A stretch of 64,000 nt of DNA. Origin: Acheta domesticus (taxonomy: Eukaryota; Arthropoda; Insecta; Orthoptera; Gryllidae). A program made the translations under genes and the position numbers. Below, piece after piece: positions 33,765 to 44,199 of the stretch. Each line of letters begins with the position of its first letter. The first letter of the stretch is position 1. The stretch covers positions 160,244,885 to 160,308,884 of the forward strand of contig JAHLJT010009436.1 in the NCBI GenBank assembly GCA_031308135.1. Direction: 5' to 3'. Under the pieces are notes generated by a model. That model did no database searches and was not told the DNA's origin. It saw nothing but the letters and a program-made list of their open reading frames with translations.

Positions 33765-36700
33765 TTCACGGCTTTCTGGTATATATTTTAGGAGTCATAC
33801 AGATATTTCTATCAAAGCATGATTTCCGTAGAACAACAATTTTAACAAACATTTATTTTAAGAACTAACCAGGGAGTAAACAATTCTACAAATATAAATT
33901 TTAACACATAAATTAATTTACAAATTAAAAGTAAATAGTTCTTTAACACATTTTTAGAAACTCATAAATCTTCTGACCAGAGAACACGTGCTCAGGGTCA
34001 CAACTTTCTGTAGATTGATGGTAATGTTCGTCTCGATCCCCAGTTTATTCAGAGAGTGCTTCAGGACGATAGGTATCACACCTCTTGCTGAGAGGACGAT
34101 TGGTACAATCTCCGCGTCCAATATGCCACTGCTCCTTTACAACTTGTGCTAGTTCTCTGAATTTTTGAATTTTATTTTTGTGCGTTGTTTCGAAGTTGCT
34201 GATATCTGCAACTGCTATGTCTATCAACCATATTTTTCTTTTAGATGTATCCCAAAGATGACATCCGGCCTGTTATGTTGTACTGTTCTGTCGGTTAGTA
34301 CGCTTCGGTCCCAGTATAGCTTATATGTGTTGTTCTCGATGACATTTTTTGGATGGTACTTGTAGTAGGGTGTATCAAATTCACCAGCAATTCCACATTC
34401 TTTCTTGTAAGTTTGGCGTGGATGATTCGTGCTACCATATCGTGCCTCTATTTATAATCTGTTGGGGCAAGCATGCTGCAACCCGTAGTGATGTGCTGGA
34501 TCGTTTCTTGACCTTCACCACAAGCCCGGCAGATATCGGATGGCACATCGGGGTCTTTAATAATGTGCTTGAGATAATTTCTTGTCGCAATCACCTGGTC
34601 CTGGATTGCTATCAAAAAATCCTTCAGTCTCGGGGTACAGATATCCTATTTAAGCCACTTGTACGACAAGCAGGCGTCGACATTTGATTTGGCTATTTCT
34701 GTAGGCTATCTACCATGAAGTGCTTTTTGTTTCCATTGTTCTATTTCCTTGGCTTGTGTTGATTGTTCTTGTAATACATTTTGCTGTTTGAGGTTGAGGG
34801 GTGTATAGTTCTCGTCCACTTGCTAGATTAATCTGTGTAGCTGAGATGACAAGGCTTTCTCTTTGAAATACTCTCTCATGTCCGTCATCAGTTTTGCGTG
34901 GATATTACCAATCTTTAAGATACCCCTTCCCCCTAGTCTCCTTGGTGGTGTTATTCTTTGGATAGAACTTTTTGGATGGTGGTATTTGGACCGAGTCATT
35001 TGGACCCTGATAATCCTCTCCAGTGAGTCTAAATCTGTTCTGGTCGATTTTATAATGCCGAATGAGTAAGTAATCACAAGTATGGCATATGTATTAATTG
35101 CTGTTTTAAAAGATTACGAGAGTTGAGGGAGGTTGAGTATGGTATTCAATCTGTTAGTAAACTCTGTTTTTAACGTCTCTTATATCTGACTGTGTATGAT
35201 CATTTTATTTTGTTGAATTTCCAGATACTTCTAAAACTCATCTATTCCCAATGCTGTGATGATCTCTCTTGATGTAGTCTCATGATCTGTGCTCTCTATG
35301 AGCTTTCCCTTTTGAATACTTTGTATTTTACATTTTTCTATATCAAATTGCATGCCATATCACTAGAGAATCTTTCAGATATGTATTAGCTTCTTCAAAC
35401 CCTGTAATGTGCTAGAGTATAGTTTTATGTCATCCACGTACGCCAATGGGTGGCCATACACGTCTCTTGGCCTTTCAGTTCAAATCCCAGTCTAGTGTTG
35501 TCCAATACATACGACAGCGGATTTATGGCCAGGCAGAACCAAAAGGGACTGAGGCTATCTCCTTGAAATATCCCTTGCTTGATCTTCAAACTTTTTATGA
35601 CTACTCTCTCGTTCCTTGATTGCATCTGTATTCTCGTAGACCAGTGGTTCATTACAGTCTTGAGGAATTCAACAATCACAGTGTTTATACCGGATATTCT
35701 CAGGACATGGATGAGCCAATCGTGAGGGACCATGTCGAATGCTTTTTTAAAATCAATAAAGCACGTATACAGGTTGCGCTTTTTCCCACATGCCTGGGAC
35801 ATGATAGCACTGTCTATTACTAACTGTTCTCTACTTCCCAATGAACCCTTGCAGCTGCCTTTTTGAGTCTTCGAGATTGTTATTTTTTATGCAATGTGGT
35901 TCGATGATCATATGTAGACAGCCAGTCATGATCTTGTATAATGCATTGAGGCATGTGATTGGTCGGTAATTCCCTGGATGTGTAGTGTCATTTGGTTCTG
36001 GTTTTAAGTATGTAACTCCTTCACTCAAGATGTCTGGAGTTACTTTCGGATTTTTCAGGTAATGATTCACAAGTGTCAAGATCTTTTCATGGAGACATGT
36101 GAATCTCTTGAACCAGATGTTATAAAGCCCATCAGGACCAGGGCATTTCCAATTATCCAGCTTACGAATAGTGGCTCGTAAGATATCCATAGAAATTTCA
36201 CTGGTTTCCATGTGATTGATTAGTATCAGTAGAATTCGTAACGTCACTCATCCATGATGTTCTTTCTTGAAAGTGGACTTCTGTTGACCATATTCCTCCA
36301 CAGAATTCTTCTACAGCTGACTTCACTGGCAACTGAACGGTTTCAATTTCTCCTTTCAATCTCCTCAAACACTTTTTGATTTCTATTAAATGCTTGGTTA
36401 TCATTTTTGCGTTTTAAACTCTTATTATAGCGTCTCAATCTTTGGCTGTAAAGGCTGAGTTTTTGTTTCAGAGCATCAATATATTCTAGAATATATTCAT
36501 TTGCAGGATTGTACGCTGCGTGTTTGCGATGCATTCTCATGATTTTTGATGCTTTTCTCTTCATCTTGTTGCTTTTATTTCCCCTCACATAGGCTTCCAG
36601 AGCCGCTATCTCTAATCTGAGCTGCTTTATTCTCTAGCCTTATCTTCCAGGGCGGTTCATGCGCTTGTCGGTGCGCTTGTTGTTCTCGACTTTCAATGAT

Positions 36701-37090
36701 TTTCCCACCGTTTGCCCTTATAATTGCCACTACCATGCAATAAATGATGGAATCAAGTTGGTCGTGTGTGATGTTTTTAACTTGTTCCATATCAGAGGGG
36801 AGTATGTTTTCGTTTGCCAGTTTTATCAATTCTGCCAATTTCTTGGAGCTGTGTTGTCTTTGTATTCTGGGTCTTGTTTGGTATGTAAATCCCCAGTATT
36901 CCGCTTTTGCTAGCTGGTAATGCTGACGGAGCCGTTCAAGCAGCATACCTTCAACAGGATGTTCAAAGTCTTGATGTTCACTTCGGCAAGCATCCGCTTG
37001 CTGGACTATCGGGTCCGGTTGAGAGACTCGAGGCATCAATTCTACAAAGGACTCTGCTTACTCCTGCCATTGGCTAAAAACCAGTTGCTA
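33765..37090 (-). mobile_element. R4/Dong-like LINE, near full length, second subfamily (copy A)
   Basis: Minus-strand pieces in order. The N-terminal region (36575-37039) contains IKLANENILPSDMEQVKNIT. A basic helical stretch KLSLYSQRLRRYNKSLKRKN follows at 36343-36588. RT begins NWKCPGPDG (36150) and NYRPITCLNALYKI, then FIDFKKAFDMVPHDWL and QGDSLSPFWFCLAINPLS (35425-35841). The thumb YSFGIIKSTRTDLDSLER and RLGGRGILKI lies at 34823-35077, the knuckle CRACGEGQETIQHITTGC near 34500 and endonuclease remnants IDIAVADISNFE and VPIVLSARGVIPIVL near 34050-34230. It ends in an AAT tail. A single-base deletion at the YVDD codons (near 35445), a 5-bp deletion near 36633 and other shifts break it. Confidence 0.85.
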
Positions 37091-37835
37091 ATTAAGAAAA
37101 AATGCCGTAACACGTGGTGTAGCCAGAATCCCTGTTTTGTAACTCCTTGATACCAATAAACCAATTGAAAGCAAAACGTCCGCCCGTCCGGTGTATGTGA
37201 ACGAATGTAGCGATAGCGCATAAACCATGCGTACGATTTTTTCCAAATTGAAAAACCCCTGTCCATCTGGCCTGAGTCGAAGCTCTGATATTTTGAAAAA
37301 ACATTTTTCAAAATGTTGGGGTACTTTACATGAAGCCCCTCGGACATTTTAAAAATTTTCTCGAAAACGACTCCAAATTTTTTCTTTAACATCTTATGAA
37401 AATAGAGTAAAATACACTTATTAACATGGTATACGGCAGATTTTCACGGTTAACTTTGAATTTTCGAAAATTGCAAGAGTTTGGATTTTTTCGGATCTTT
37501 TTCCAACTGCAAAACTGAAGATAAACATTTTTCCTTCGAATAAATTTGTTCTCCAGAGTGAGTTCTTTTATTGAGGTCATGTACATATTTTTGAATATTT
37601 TAGTTTTCGTAGAATATTGCGTACAATATGTACAATTTTAAAAAGTTACAAAAACTAGATTTTCTCAAAAACGGCCCCAAATTTTTTCTTTAAATTTTTG
37701 GTAAGGATAGTGCCTAATGTACTCTGTGAGATGACAGAAACACCATACTGCTCTATTCTTTTCTTTTTTTCAAAAATTACAAAATTTTATAATATATATG
37801 TTTTTTTTTAATTTTATTTTTATAATATATATATA
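37091..37835. repeat. AT-rich repeat at the block's right end (copy A)
   Basis: Contains recurring phrases TTTTCTCGAAAACG (about 37357) and TTTTCTCAAAAACGGC (about 37658), about 300 bp apart, and the diverged relative of 4563-4800. A minus-strand frame (37042-37392) is open but repeat-derived. It could include the 5' untranslated part of the adjacent LINE. Confidence 0.5.
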
Positions 37836-38188
37836 CTAGTTGAACTACCCGGCGTTGCCCAGGCATTTATTACTGTAAGTTTTTAGCCAGGAAGAGGTAT
37901 TCCATTTATTCATGCCGTGCAGTGGGGCCTACTTCTCTCCCATTGTATATCTGCCCCGCCAAGCTAGCCCTGTCATGTTTTTCCTCCTATTTGGAAATTT
38001 CCGGTGTGCCTCGTTCACTTTCTTACGAAAGAAAGTTTACATTTTTCTAATTGGGAGTTTCAGCTCCCAAACATTCCTTACTTTATAAATAAAAACAATA
38101 AACAAATCTAAACTGTTAATACAAAACACTCGTAAAATACTTGTACAAATTATAGACTCACATGTATTCTTTTTGTGAAGTTTTATAT
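37836..38188. other. Unique flank of copy A; possible element start
   Basis: Begins ACTAGTTGAACTACCCGGCG right after a TA run, a phrase type that often opens dispersed arthropod repeats at AT-rich targets. No coding frame. This sequence is not found after copy B. Confidence 0.4.
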
Positions 38189-38465
38189 CCCGCCCTCGGT
38201 GGCTTATTGGTTAGCGTGCTCGCTTCCATGAAACAACCCCGAGCTCGATTCCCGACCGGGTAAATTAGAACTGTGCGCTTTCCTTTCAAATGTCTCAGTA
38301 TCGATAGCTGTGTGACGATGAGAAAGCCCATTCTAAGGTTGAGAAGAGCGGTGTATTCGGTAAAGGGATGTCCTCGTGCTAACCACTCGAACACCCGTGG
38401 CCGAGAGGCTGTGACACCGCCAGTCAGCTGAGGCCCGTAGCAGGCTGTCGAGCCAAAGGACGGCA
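38189..38465 (+). mobile_element. tRNA-derived SINE, family 2
   Basis: Head with A box TGGCTTATTGGTTAGCG and B box GAGCTCGATTCCC (about 38240). Body shares GCTGTGTGACGATGAGAAA, GGTTGAGAAGA and TCGTGCTAACCA with the copy at 21925. Flanks AGTTTTATAT and AGTTTCATGT may be a decayed target duplication (8 of 10). Confidence 0.8.
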
Positions 38466-38469
38466 GTTT

Positions 38470-39843
38470 CATGTATTATACCAACACTTTCAATAAATTG
38501 CCAAATTGTAAAACTCATTTTTATATTTTTTGCTTCTATAGTATTTATAAAGAAAGATTAAAAATGTATCTGCTGCCAACTCGTGACCTTGAAGGGACTT
38601 AGTTTTAAGCAGAGTATACGAAACATCCGAGAGTTCTCGCATGGGTACGCTAGTAGACAGATCCGGACATTTAGATATAGATGTCGTAACGTATTTGATG
38701 AATCGTAATAATTAAAGTAAATGAAAATATCTATGCTGAAAGGTAATTGACGGTTTTATAATTGTTTTGAAGATGATAGAAATATGTATGTTTAAAGATC
38801 TATGTGCTAGTAACATGTAGTATAAAACTTATTTGTTTAGGTAAATCAATTCATCATATCATCGCAACATAACAGCAATACTGATCCACGAACCTGTACA
38901 TTATGTATACATAATAAATTGACAATGTACTGAACCACCTAACAAAACACTATTAGCTTCGTTATTTGATTTGAAGTGCGAGATACTATGGATTTTGAAA
39001 TGTGAATTATAGAAACCAAGGAGTCTCAGAATTTTGTTATTAGATTAGACATAAATATTTTAGATAAATTAATTTTTGCCAGTTTATAGAAAATATAGAT
39101 GAATTAATTCACTGGGAGCAACTGACATGCGAAACAACAGTAAGATTAGTCTTAATATGTAAAGGACCATTACTTAATTACATACCACTGCCCCATATTG
39201 AAGAAAAATGTTCAACAGAGATGACCCAAACATACAAATATTTTCCATTTTACCAATTTGAACATGAGATATGTGTAAATAGTCAAATCGAGAGTCATAA
39301 CGAAAAGCTGCCCTGCTTCCTAGAGAATTATTCACATTTGCTTTCTTCTTTACTGTATTGTTTTCAATGGTGCGTGTTCTTTTGCAAGTCGCTCTTGCCT
39401 CTGAGTAGCCCATTCCGAATTTTAATAGGCTGCCCATCTCTTAGGACTTGTATTCTGTTTTGACAACTGTAACTTTCGTTTCGGCATTGTTCCAAACAAT
39501 TCAATTTTCACAAATTCTGTAAAAGAAGAGGTTGTTTAGAAAATATACGATACCTGTATACGATATCTACATATTGTACATTGTGCATTACTGTATATTT
39601 TGTACTGTATATTTTTGTACTTTTAACTCTCTAAATACTTTAAAACTCACATGTTTTCTTGCCACAATTTGTGTACCAAACGGACTAACGACAATGTTTG
39701 CACATTGACGTTCTTTACTACTTTAAGGAATTTCGTCAAATGTTCCACCAACGTTGAAAACAAACAAATCACCAACGAACACTCACGGACTTTAAATAGC
39801 CCATGTTCAAACCCCAATGAATTTCGTAATAATGCTGGCAAGA
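38470..39843. other. No gene seen
   Basis: AT-rich, no recognisable element or frame. It leads into the assembly gap. Confidence 0.45.
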
Positions 39844-39877
39844 CCGTCTAGAATAGATAACATACTATTCTAGACGG
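39844..39877. repeat. Perfect 13-bp inverted repeat with 8-nt loop
   Basis: CCGTCTAGAATAG and CTATTCTAGACGG are separated by ATAACATA. The arms are exact. Confidence 0.95.
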
Positions 39878-39976
39878 CTTTGATCTGGACATTGATGAAA
39901 ACAGTAGATCTCAGACATCCTCTGGTGGCGCGCATCTAAACTATTGAATTGAATCCACTATGAATCTGTGATGTAA

Positions 39977-40076
39977 NNNNNNNNNNNNNNNNNNNNNNNN
40001 NNNNNNNNNNNNNNNNNNNNNNNNNNNNNNNNNNNNNNNNNNNNNNNNNNNNNNNNNNNNNNNNNNNNNNNNNNNN
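39977..40076. other. Assembly gap, 100 N
   Basis: Exactly 100 N, the conventional length for a gap of unknown size. The gag frame of the LTR element begins just to its right, so the element's 5' LTR is probably missing here. Confidence 0.99.
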
Positions 40077-40082
40077 CTTCAA

Positions 40083-40942
40083 ATGAGGATGATGGGGAAC
40101 TACATTCAGGGAAATAGTCAACGAGTAGAATCACCGGGTGCTAACGAAGAATATGCTACTTCTTGGTACTCGGGAACTGAATCTGCGTCTCCCTCAGATC
40201 CAACGACATCAGAAACTGACATTGAACAGGGCGACTATATGCTAAGGATTAATGTCGCAGTTTATGTTCAGATAGAGAGAAACTTAGATCCTCGAATTCG
40301 GATTAAAACAGTTTATCTCTCAATTAATGATAAATTAGCTGAACAGTCCCTGTTCATTAAATTATAAATTTAGCGATTCAATCTAATCAATTAAAAGACA
40401 GTCTATCCGCTCAGTTAAATGATAAATTAGCGGATCAATCTAATCAATTAAAAGACAGTCTATCCGCTCAGTTAAATGAAAAATTTGCGGAACAATCTAC
40501 TCAGTTGGAAGATAGATTAACTGCTAGTTTTTAATGAGCAAGACTAGTTCACTTAGAACAAAAGCCATAATAGAAAAGCCTTCGCAACTTTCATTGAACA
40601 AAACACTAATCTGAAAATATAGTACAGATGGAAAAGAATTTTCAAGATAGGACGGAAACAGTTGTCAAGAAGATCTTTCGGACAAAACTTCACAATTGGA
40701 ACAAAAGTTAAACCGATACGACCTCTTCAAATTGAACTGAATTAGAAGAAAAGCTGAGGAACAGATGTTACTTTTTGAATATTAATTTTGAAAAACAAAA
40801 GTTGATAAGGTCAAAACAGAAGTCGGCAAAAACGTTTCTGATATAAGGGCAGAAATAGTAGACAACGAGCACAAAATTTTGTCGCAATTAGACTCAAGGA
40901 AACGGGAATTAGAAGCTAAGGTAAACGACCTCCAAGAGAAGA
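40083..40942 (+). pseudogene. Ty3/gypsy-type gag N-terminal coiled-coil region, broken
   Basis: A 94-codon frame (40083-40367) is followed, in shifted frames, by a 57-bp (19-residue) repeat: NQLKDSLSAQLNDKLADQS occurs about twice with a third diverged unit (about 40376-40530). Further helical sequence EIVDNEHKILSQLDSRKREL and EAKVNDLQEKIDG runs to about 40950. Long coiled coils ahead of the gag core are common in insect gypsy-like elements. Several stops and frameshifts break it. Confidence 0.65.
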
Positions 40943-41758
40943 TTGATGGTTTTACCTGCGGGCCCTATGACTACACATCCTATGATGGTTAGCTTACCGC
41001 AAGGTTTAACTTTTGGAGCCCATGGGAAGGAGAACCCCTGCGCATTCATAAAGGCAGTAGAAAATTTTTTTACATTGTATAATCTGCCTGAAAGCAAGAA
41101 AGTCAGATTGGTTTATCAGATGCTAGTGAGTAATGCGAAAATTTGGGCGGACACTCTGGATCCATTACGACTTCAATGGAGGGATTTAAAGAAAAGTTCT
41201 TCATGAGGTACTGGAATCACGAAACCCAGGTTAATTTCGGTTGAAGCTTATGTGTAGTACCTGGAAAAAAGGTCAGAGCATGCAAGACTACGCTACGGAA
41301 AAGCTAGCAGGCTTCAGATTATGCTCTCCCACGATTCCAGAAAGTGAAACCGTTTGCCTTATAATTAGACATTTTCCAATAGGCATTCAGAATTTGCTAA
41401 AAAGTCAACTGCCCATGACAGCAGAAAAGTTAGTGACGCAGTTAGGTCTGTATGATGCAACTTATGAATGTCGGGTAAGCAGGATACAACAAAACCGACA
41501 AGCATTTCATCAGCAGCCATCATACAAAACTTCTGGCACTAATATGGAAAATGGAAATGTGAAGAAAAAGGGAAAGAAACACGAGATATCAGGAGATCAT
41601 GAAGACACTTCTACTCCGTCGAAAGTTGCTAAATCGGCTTATTATCAACCTGAAGCAGCTGCACAACTGTACAACGCAGAAAAGGGAAAGCAGAAAATGG
41701 GCAAGGATAATCCAACACCATCTACTTCAAAAGATCCTGGACGAGGGTTAAACTAATG
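40943..41758 (+). pseudogene. Ty3/gypsy-type gag core, frameshifted
   Basis: Frame 40943-41206 reads FTLYNLPESKKVRLVYQMLV and AKIWADTL, the usual 'F...W....' gag core. Then a 1-nt shift gives FKEKFFMRYWNHETQVNF, and a second shift opens 41241-41756 (171 codons) with MQDYATEKLAGFRLCSPTIP and IIRHFPIGIQNLLKSQLP. This matches the retrotransposon gag domain in order. No CCHC knuckle is visible after it; a lysine-rich tail is present instead. Defective as it stands. Confidence 0.75.
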
Positions 41759-42400
41759 AGGTTTGTCTCGTGTGGTCACCCCGAAACAAACCAAGAAATC
41801 AAGGAAGTAGAAGAGGTGACGATACAGTCTGTGACGTGTTTGCAACCATACTCAGAATCTGAAAGGATGCCGTTTACCAGTGTCAACGCAACCAGACGTA
41901 GGTGCCCGATGATCAACATAATATGCGAAGGAAAAGAAATCTCAGCATTGGTTGATACAGGGTGCACATGCTCTGTGATTGTAGAAGATCTGTTAAATGA
42001 AATCTCTAAATTGAATCCGAATATACCGCAACTCCCTATGCACAAATCATATATTGTTGGAGCGAACAAAAAGAGGTCGCGTCCAATATCTCGACAGGTC
42101 CTATTGCAGTTGACAATTGGCCTAAAGATGTATGATGTTGTCTGCATAGTAGCAAAGGAATTGCTGTATCCACTCATATTAGGGATGGATTTTCTGCACG
42201 ACTACGGAGTGGTGATTGACCTATCTAGGAATGCTATACAATTCCCGTTGGACAACACTGTAAACTGTAATCCAGAAGACGACGAGCAGTGCATGGATCT
42301 TCACATCAACTGTGTTACTTCTACTAACTTATTAACATCCATTGAAGATACGATTAACAAAAATGAAGAAAAAACCATCAGCAAGGAAGAAAGGCGTTGA
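41756..42400 (+). CDS. Retroviral-type aspartic protease of an LTR element
   Basis: A 214-codon open frame whose ATG overlaps the gag stop (TAATGAGG). Residues about 63-74 read ALVDTGCTCSVI with the catalytic DTG. Near residues 140-155 comes LILGMDFLHDYGVVIDL, the conserved 'ILG.D(F/W)L' element that follows the flap. This is the pepsin-like retropepsin fold that matures gag by self-dimerising. Normally reverse transcriptase, RNase H and integrase follow, but here the frame is followed by only about 70 bp before a G-rich polypurine-like tract and the LTR, so pol has been lost or was never present. Confidence 0.8.
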   Translation: MRFVSCGHPETNQEIKEVEEVTIQSVTCLQPYSESERMPFTSVNATRRRCPMINIICEGKEISALVDTGCTCSVIVEDLLNEISKLNPNIPQLPMHKSYIVGANKKRSRPISRQVLLQLTIGLKMYDVVCIVAKELLYPLILGMDFLHDYGVVIDLSRNAIQFPLDNTVNCNPEDDEQCMDLHINCVTSTNLLTSIEDTINKNEEKTISKEERR

Positions 42401-42463
42401 ATTTCAAGATTATTTTTCTTACCATTTCAAGACGTTGATGATGCGAAAAAAAATCTTATTCAT

Positions 42464-42470
42464 TGGGGGG
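42464..42470 (+). promoter_or_regulatory. Polypurine-tract-like site before the 3' LTR
   Basis: TGGGGGG followed by CTA and then TGTAGCG. A G-rich purine run just before a TG start is the usual primer site for plus-strand synthesis. Confidence 0.5.
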
Positions 42471-42473
42471 CTA

Positions 42474-44085
42474 TGTAGCGATCCTGAGCTTGCTCAGTCA
42501 CTATTTGGCGATAAGAAAGACCTCGTCTGCGTGCTTCGCCGCGCGATTACGTAACCCGTCGCCTTATCAGCGGTCGCTGGAGGGGTGGCGGGGGGAAGAC
42601 AGTTGTCCCCCCCCCTACGCGGAAAAGAAGGGGTTGTAACCGCGGTGTGAGGAGAGTGCGCAGAATGTTTTCGAGAAGCGGCAGCGTGAGGTAGCAGCGT
42701 GAATTTGGAAGCTGATGGTGTGGGGCCGCGAGCTCCAGTTAGCGAGAAAGAGGTTTGGCCCAGTGGTGGCTAAATTCACACCGCAGATGCGCGTTCGACG
42801 GAGGCATCTGGTCTTGGAGTAAGACGTGGTTACAGAGAGAACCCGTGCTTAGGCCCAAGACAGAGCGTCGGCAGCCGCATTAGTTCGCTGTGAGTTGTGC
42901 GCTGGTGGCGAACGCCACGGCCACCGAAATAAGGTCGGTGTTAAAGACAAAACAATTTTGTATGTGATACTATAAAAAGTAATGAGAATTTGGAAGCAAT
43001 TGACTGTAGAATGCAGGTTGAAGTGTTGTTCCTGTAGTTCACTGTCAGATTGTTTAATATTTTTTTGGCCATTAACACTCTTGCATAATGTATGATATAC
43101 CCGACCATTGGTATTTCCATAATCATTGTGGACTATTTTCAAAAGATATTTGAAGTAGTGTGTCTTTCTAAGGGGAGAACATCACTTATTTATGATAGAA
43201 TCTTGTCATGTTAATACACTACAAGTGCAGTTTCTGTCTTTAAATCAAAAAGAACATTTTGATGATAGTGTAAAATCCAAATCAAGTTAGAAACAATTTG
43301 GGTTATTTATGAACAATTAAAAGGTTATAAAAGTATATTTGCTATGAACTGTTGAATTTAAGTGAACTTAAATATCTTGAAATATTTATTGAAATTTGGA
43401 TGCCTGTTGAGTAAAAATACAACATATTTTTAATTTCAACCAAAGGTGTAGGTTGTAATAAATGTTTCACATTTATGGTGTAAACACACATGTTTAGTTT
43501 TTTTTTGCAATTTCTTTTGAATATTCTGTGTTTTCAAAACTATGTTTATTCATTTTAATTGTACACAACATATGTCTTTGTAATTGAAGTGAATTGTTTT
43601 GCAAGAAACTACTATGTATGCTAATGCAGTGTATGTTGAGGAAGGGTTAATTGCAATTTTTGTAAACAGAAAGTGCTGAGGCATTTTGTCAACCGAAATG
43701 CCTGTGCTCTACCCTCTGATGTACTATTATGTGTACTCATCTCCCCAGAGATATCTTTGATTCAATTTGTTGGATTTCAATTTATTTTTGTCACAGAAGA
43801 TGTTGCTGTGATGCTAGTTTGTGCCAACTTTGAAATTCATAATTTCTGCAGTTGATTTTTCCTCAAAAAGTTTTTTTTTTTCGCTGTTCAGTGTTGTATT
43901 TTTCTTTGTTCATTTGTTTATCTGTGCATGTTAGGTAATTTTGCAATTTGTGTTTCCTTTTTTTTTGAGATTCAATTATATTAATGTTTGTGGCTTTCAA
44001 CTTTGTGTTTTTTTTTTTCAAAATTTCAACAAGAGCCAAATTACCCACGAAATTTCCCCACGGCCGACCTACACGAACGGTCACA
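42474..44085 (+). mobile_element. Probable 3' LTR of the gypsy-type element
   Basis: Begins TGTAGCGATCCTGAGC and ends ACGGTCACA, i.e. TG...CA. It is followed directly by ATATATTCTTG, the first base of block copy B. It contains TATAAAAG at 43326-43333 and GC-rich leader-like sequence at about 42590-42940. At about 1.6 kb it is long for an LTR. No 5' partner is present in the window, so the call rests on terminal bases, purine tract and position. It could instead include some non-LTR sequence. Confidence 0.6.
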
Positions 44086-44098
44086 ATATATTCTTGTT

Positions 44099-44195
44099 TT
44101 TCTTTTTCGAGATTAAACGAGTTTTCAAAACGTGTTTTATTGTACACATTAAACTGGAACACGTTTCGCCTAATACGATTCATCATCAGGTGTGA
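44099..44195 (-). ncRNA. Hammerhead-ribozyme-like motif, degenerate (copy B)
   Basis: Same sequence as in copy A: CTGATGATG, GCGAAAC and the perfectly pairing AAACGTGTT/AACACGTTT on the minus strand, with weak stems I and II. Confidence 0.3.
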
Positions 44196-44199
44196 ACAA

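Larger units (their letters stand above)
23521..37835. repeat. Duplicated block, copy A (about 14.3 kb)
   Basis: Matches 44086-58446 in direct orientation throughout. The shared sequence starts ATATATTCTTG in both. In the first kilobase I count roughly five or six substitutions or 1-nt indels. Larger differences are in repeats: CCGGA array 10 versus 18 units, CA run shorter, AAT arrays longer. The right end is in an AT run, followed here by ACTAGTTGAACTACCCGG. Confidence 0.95.
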
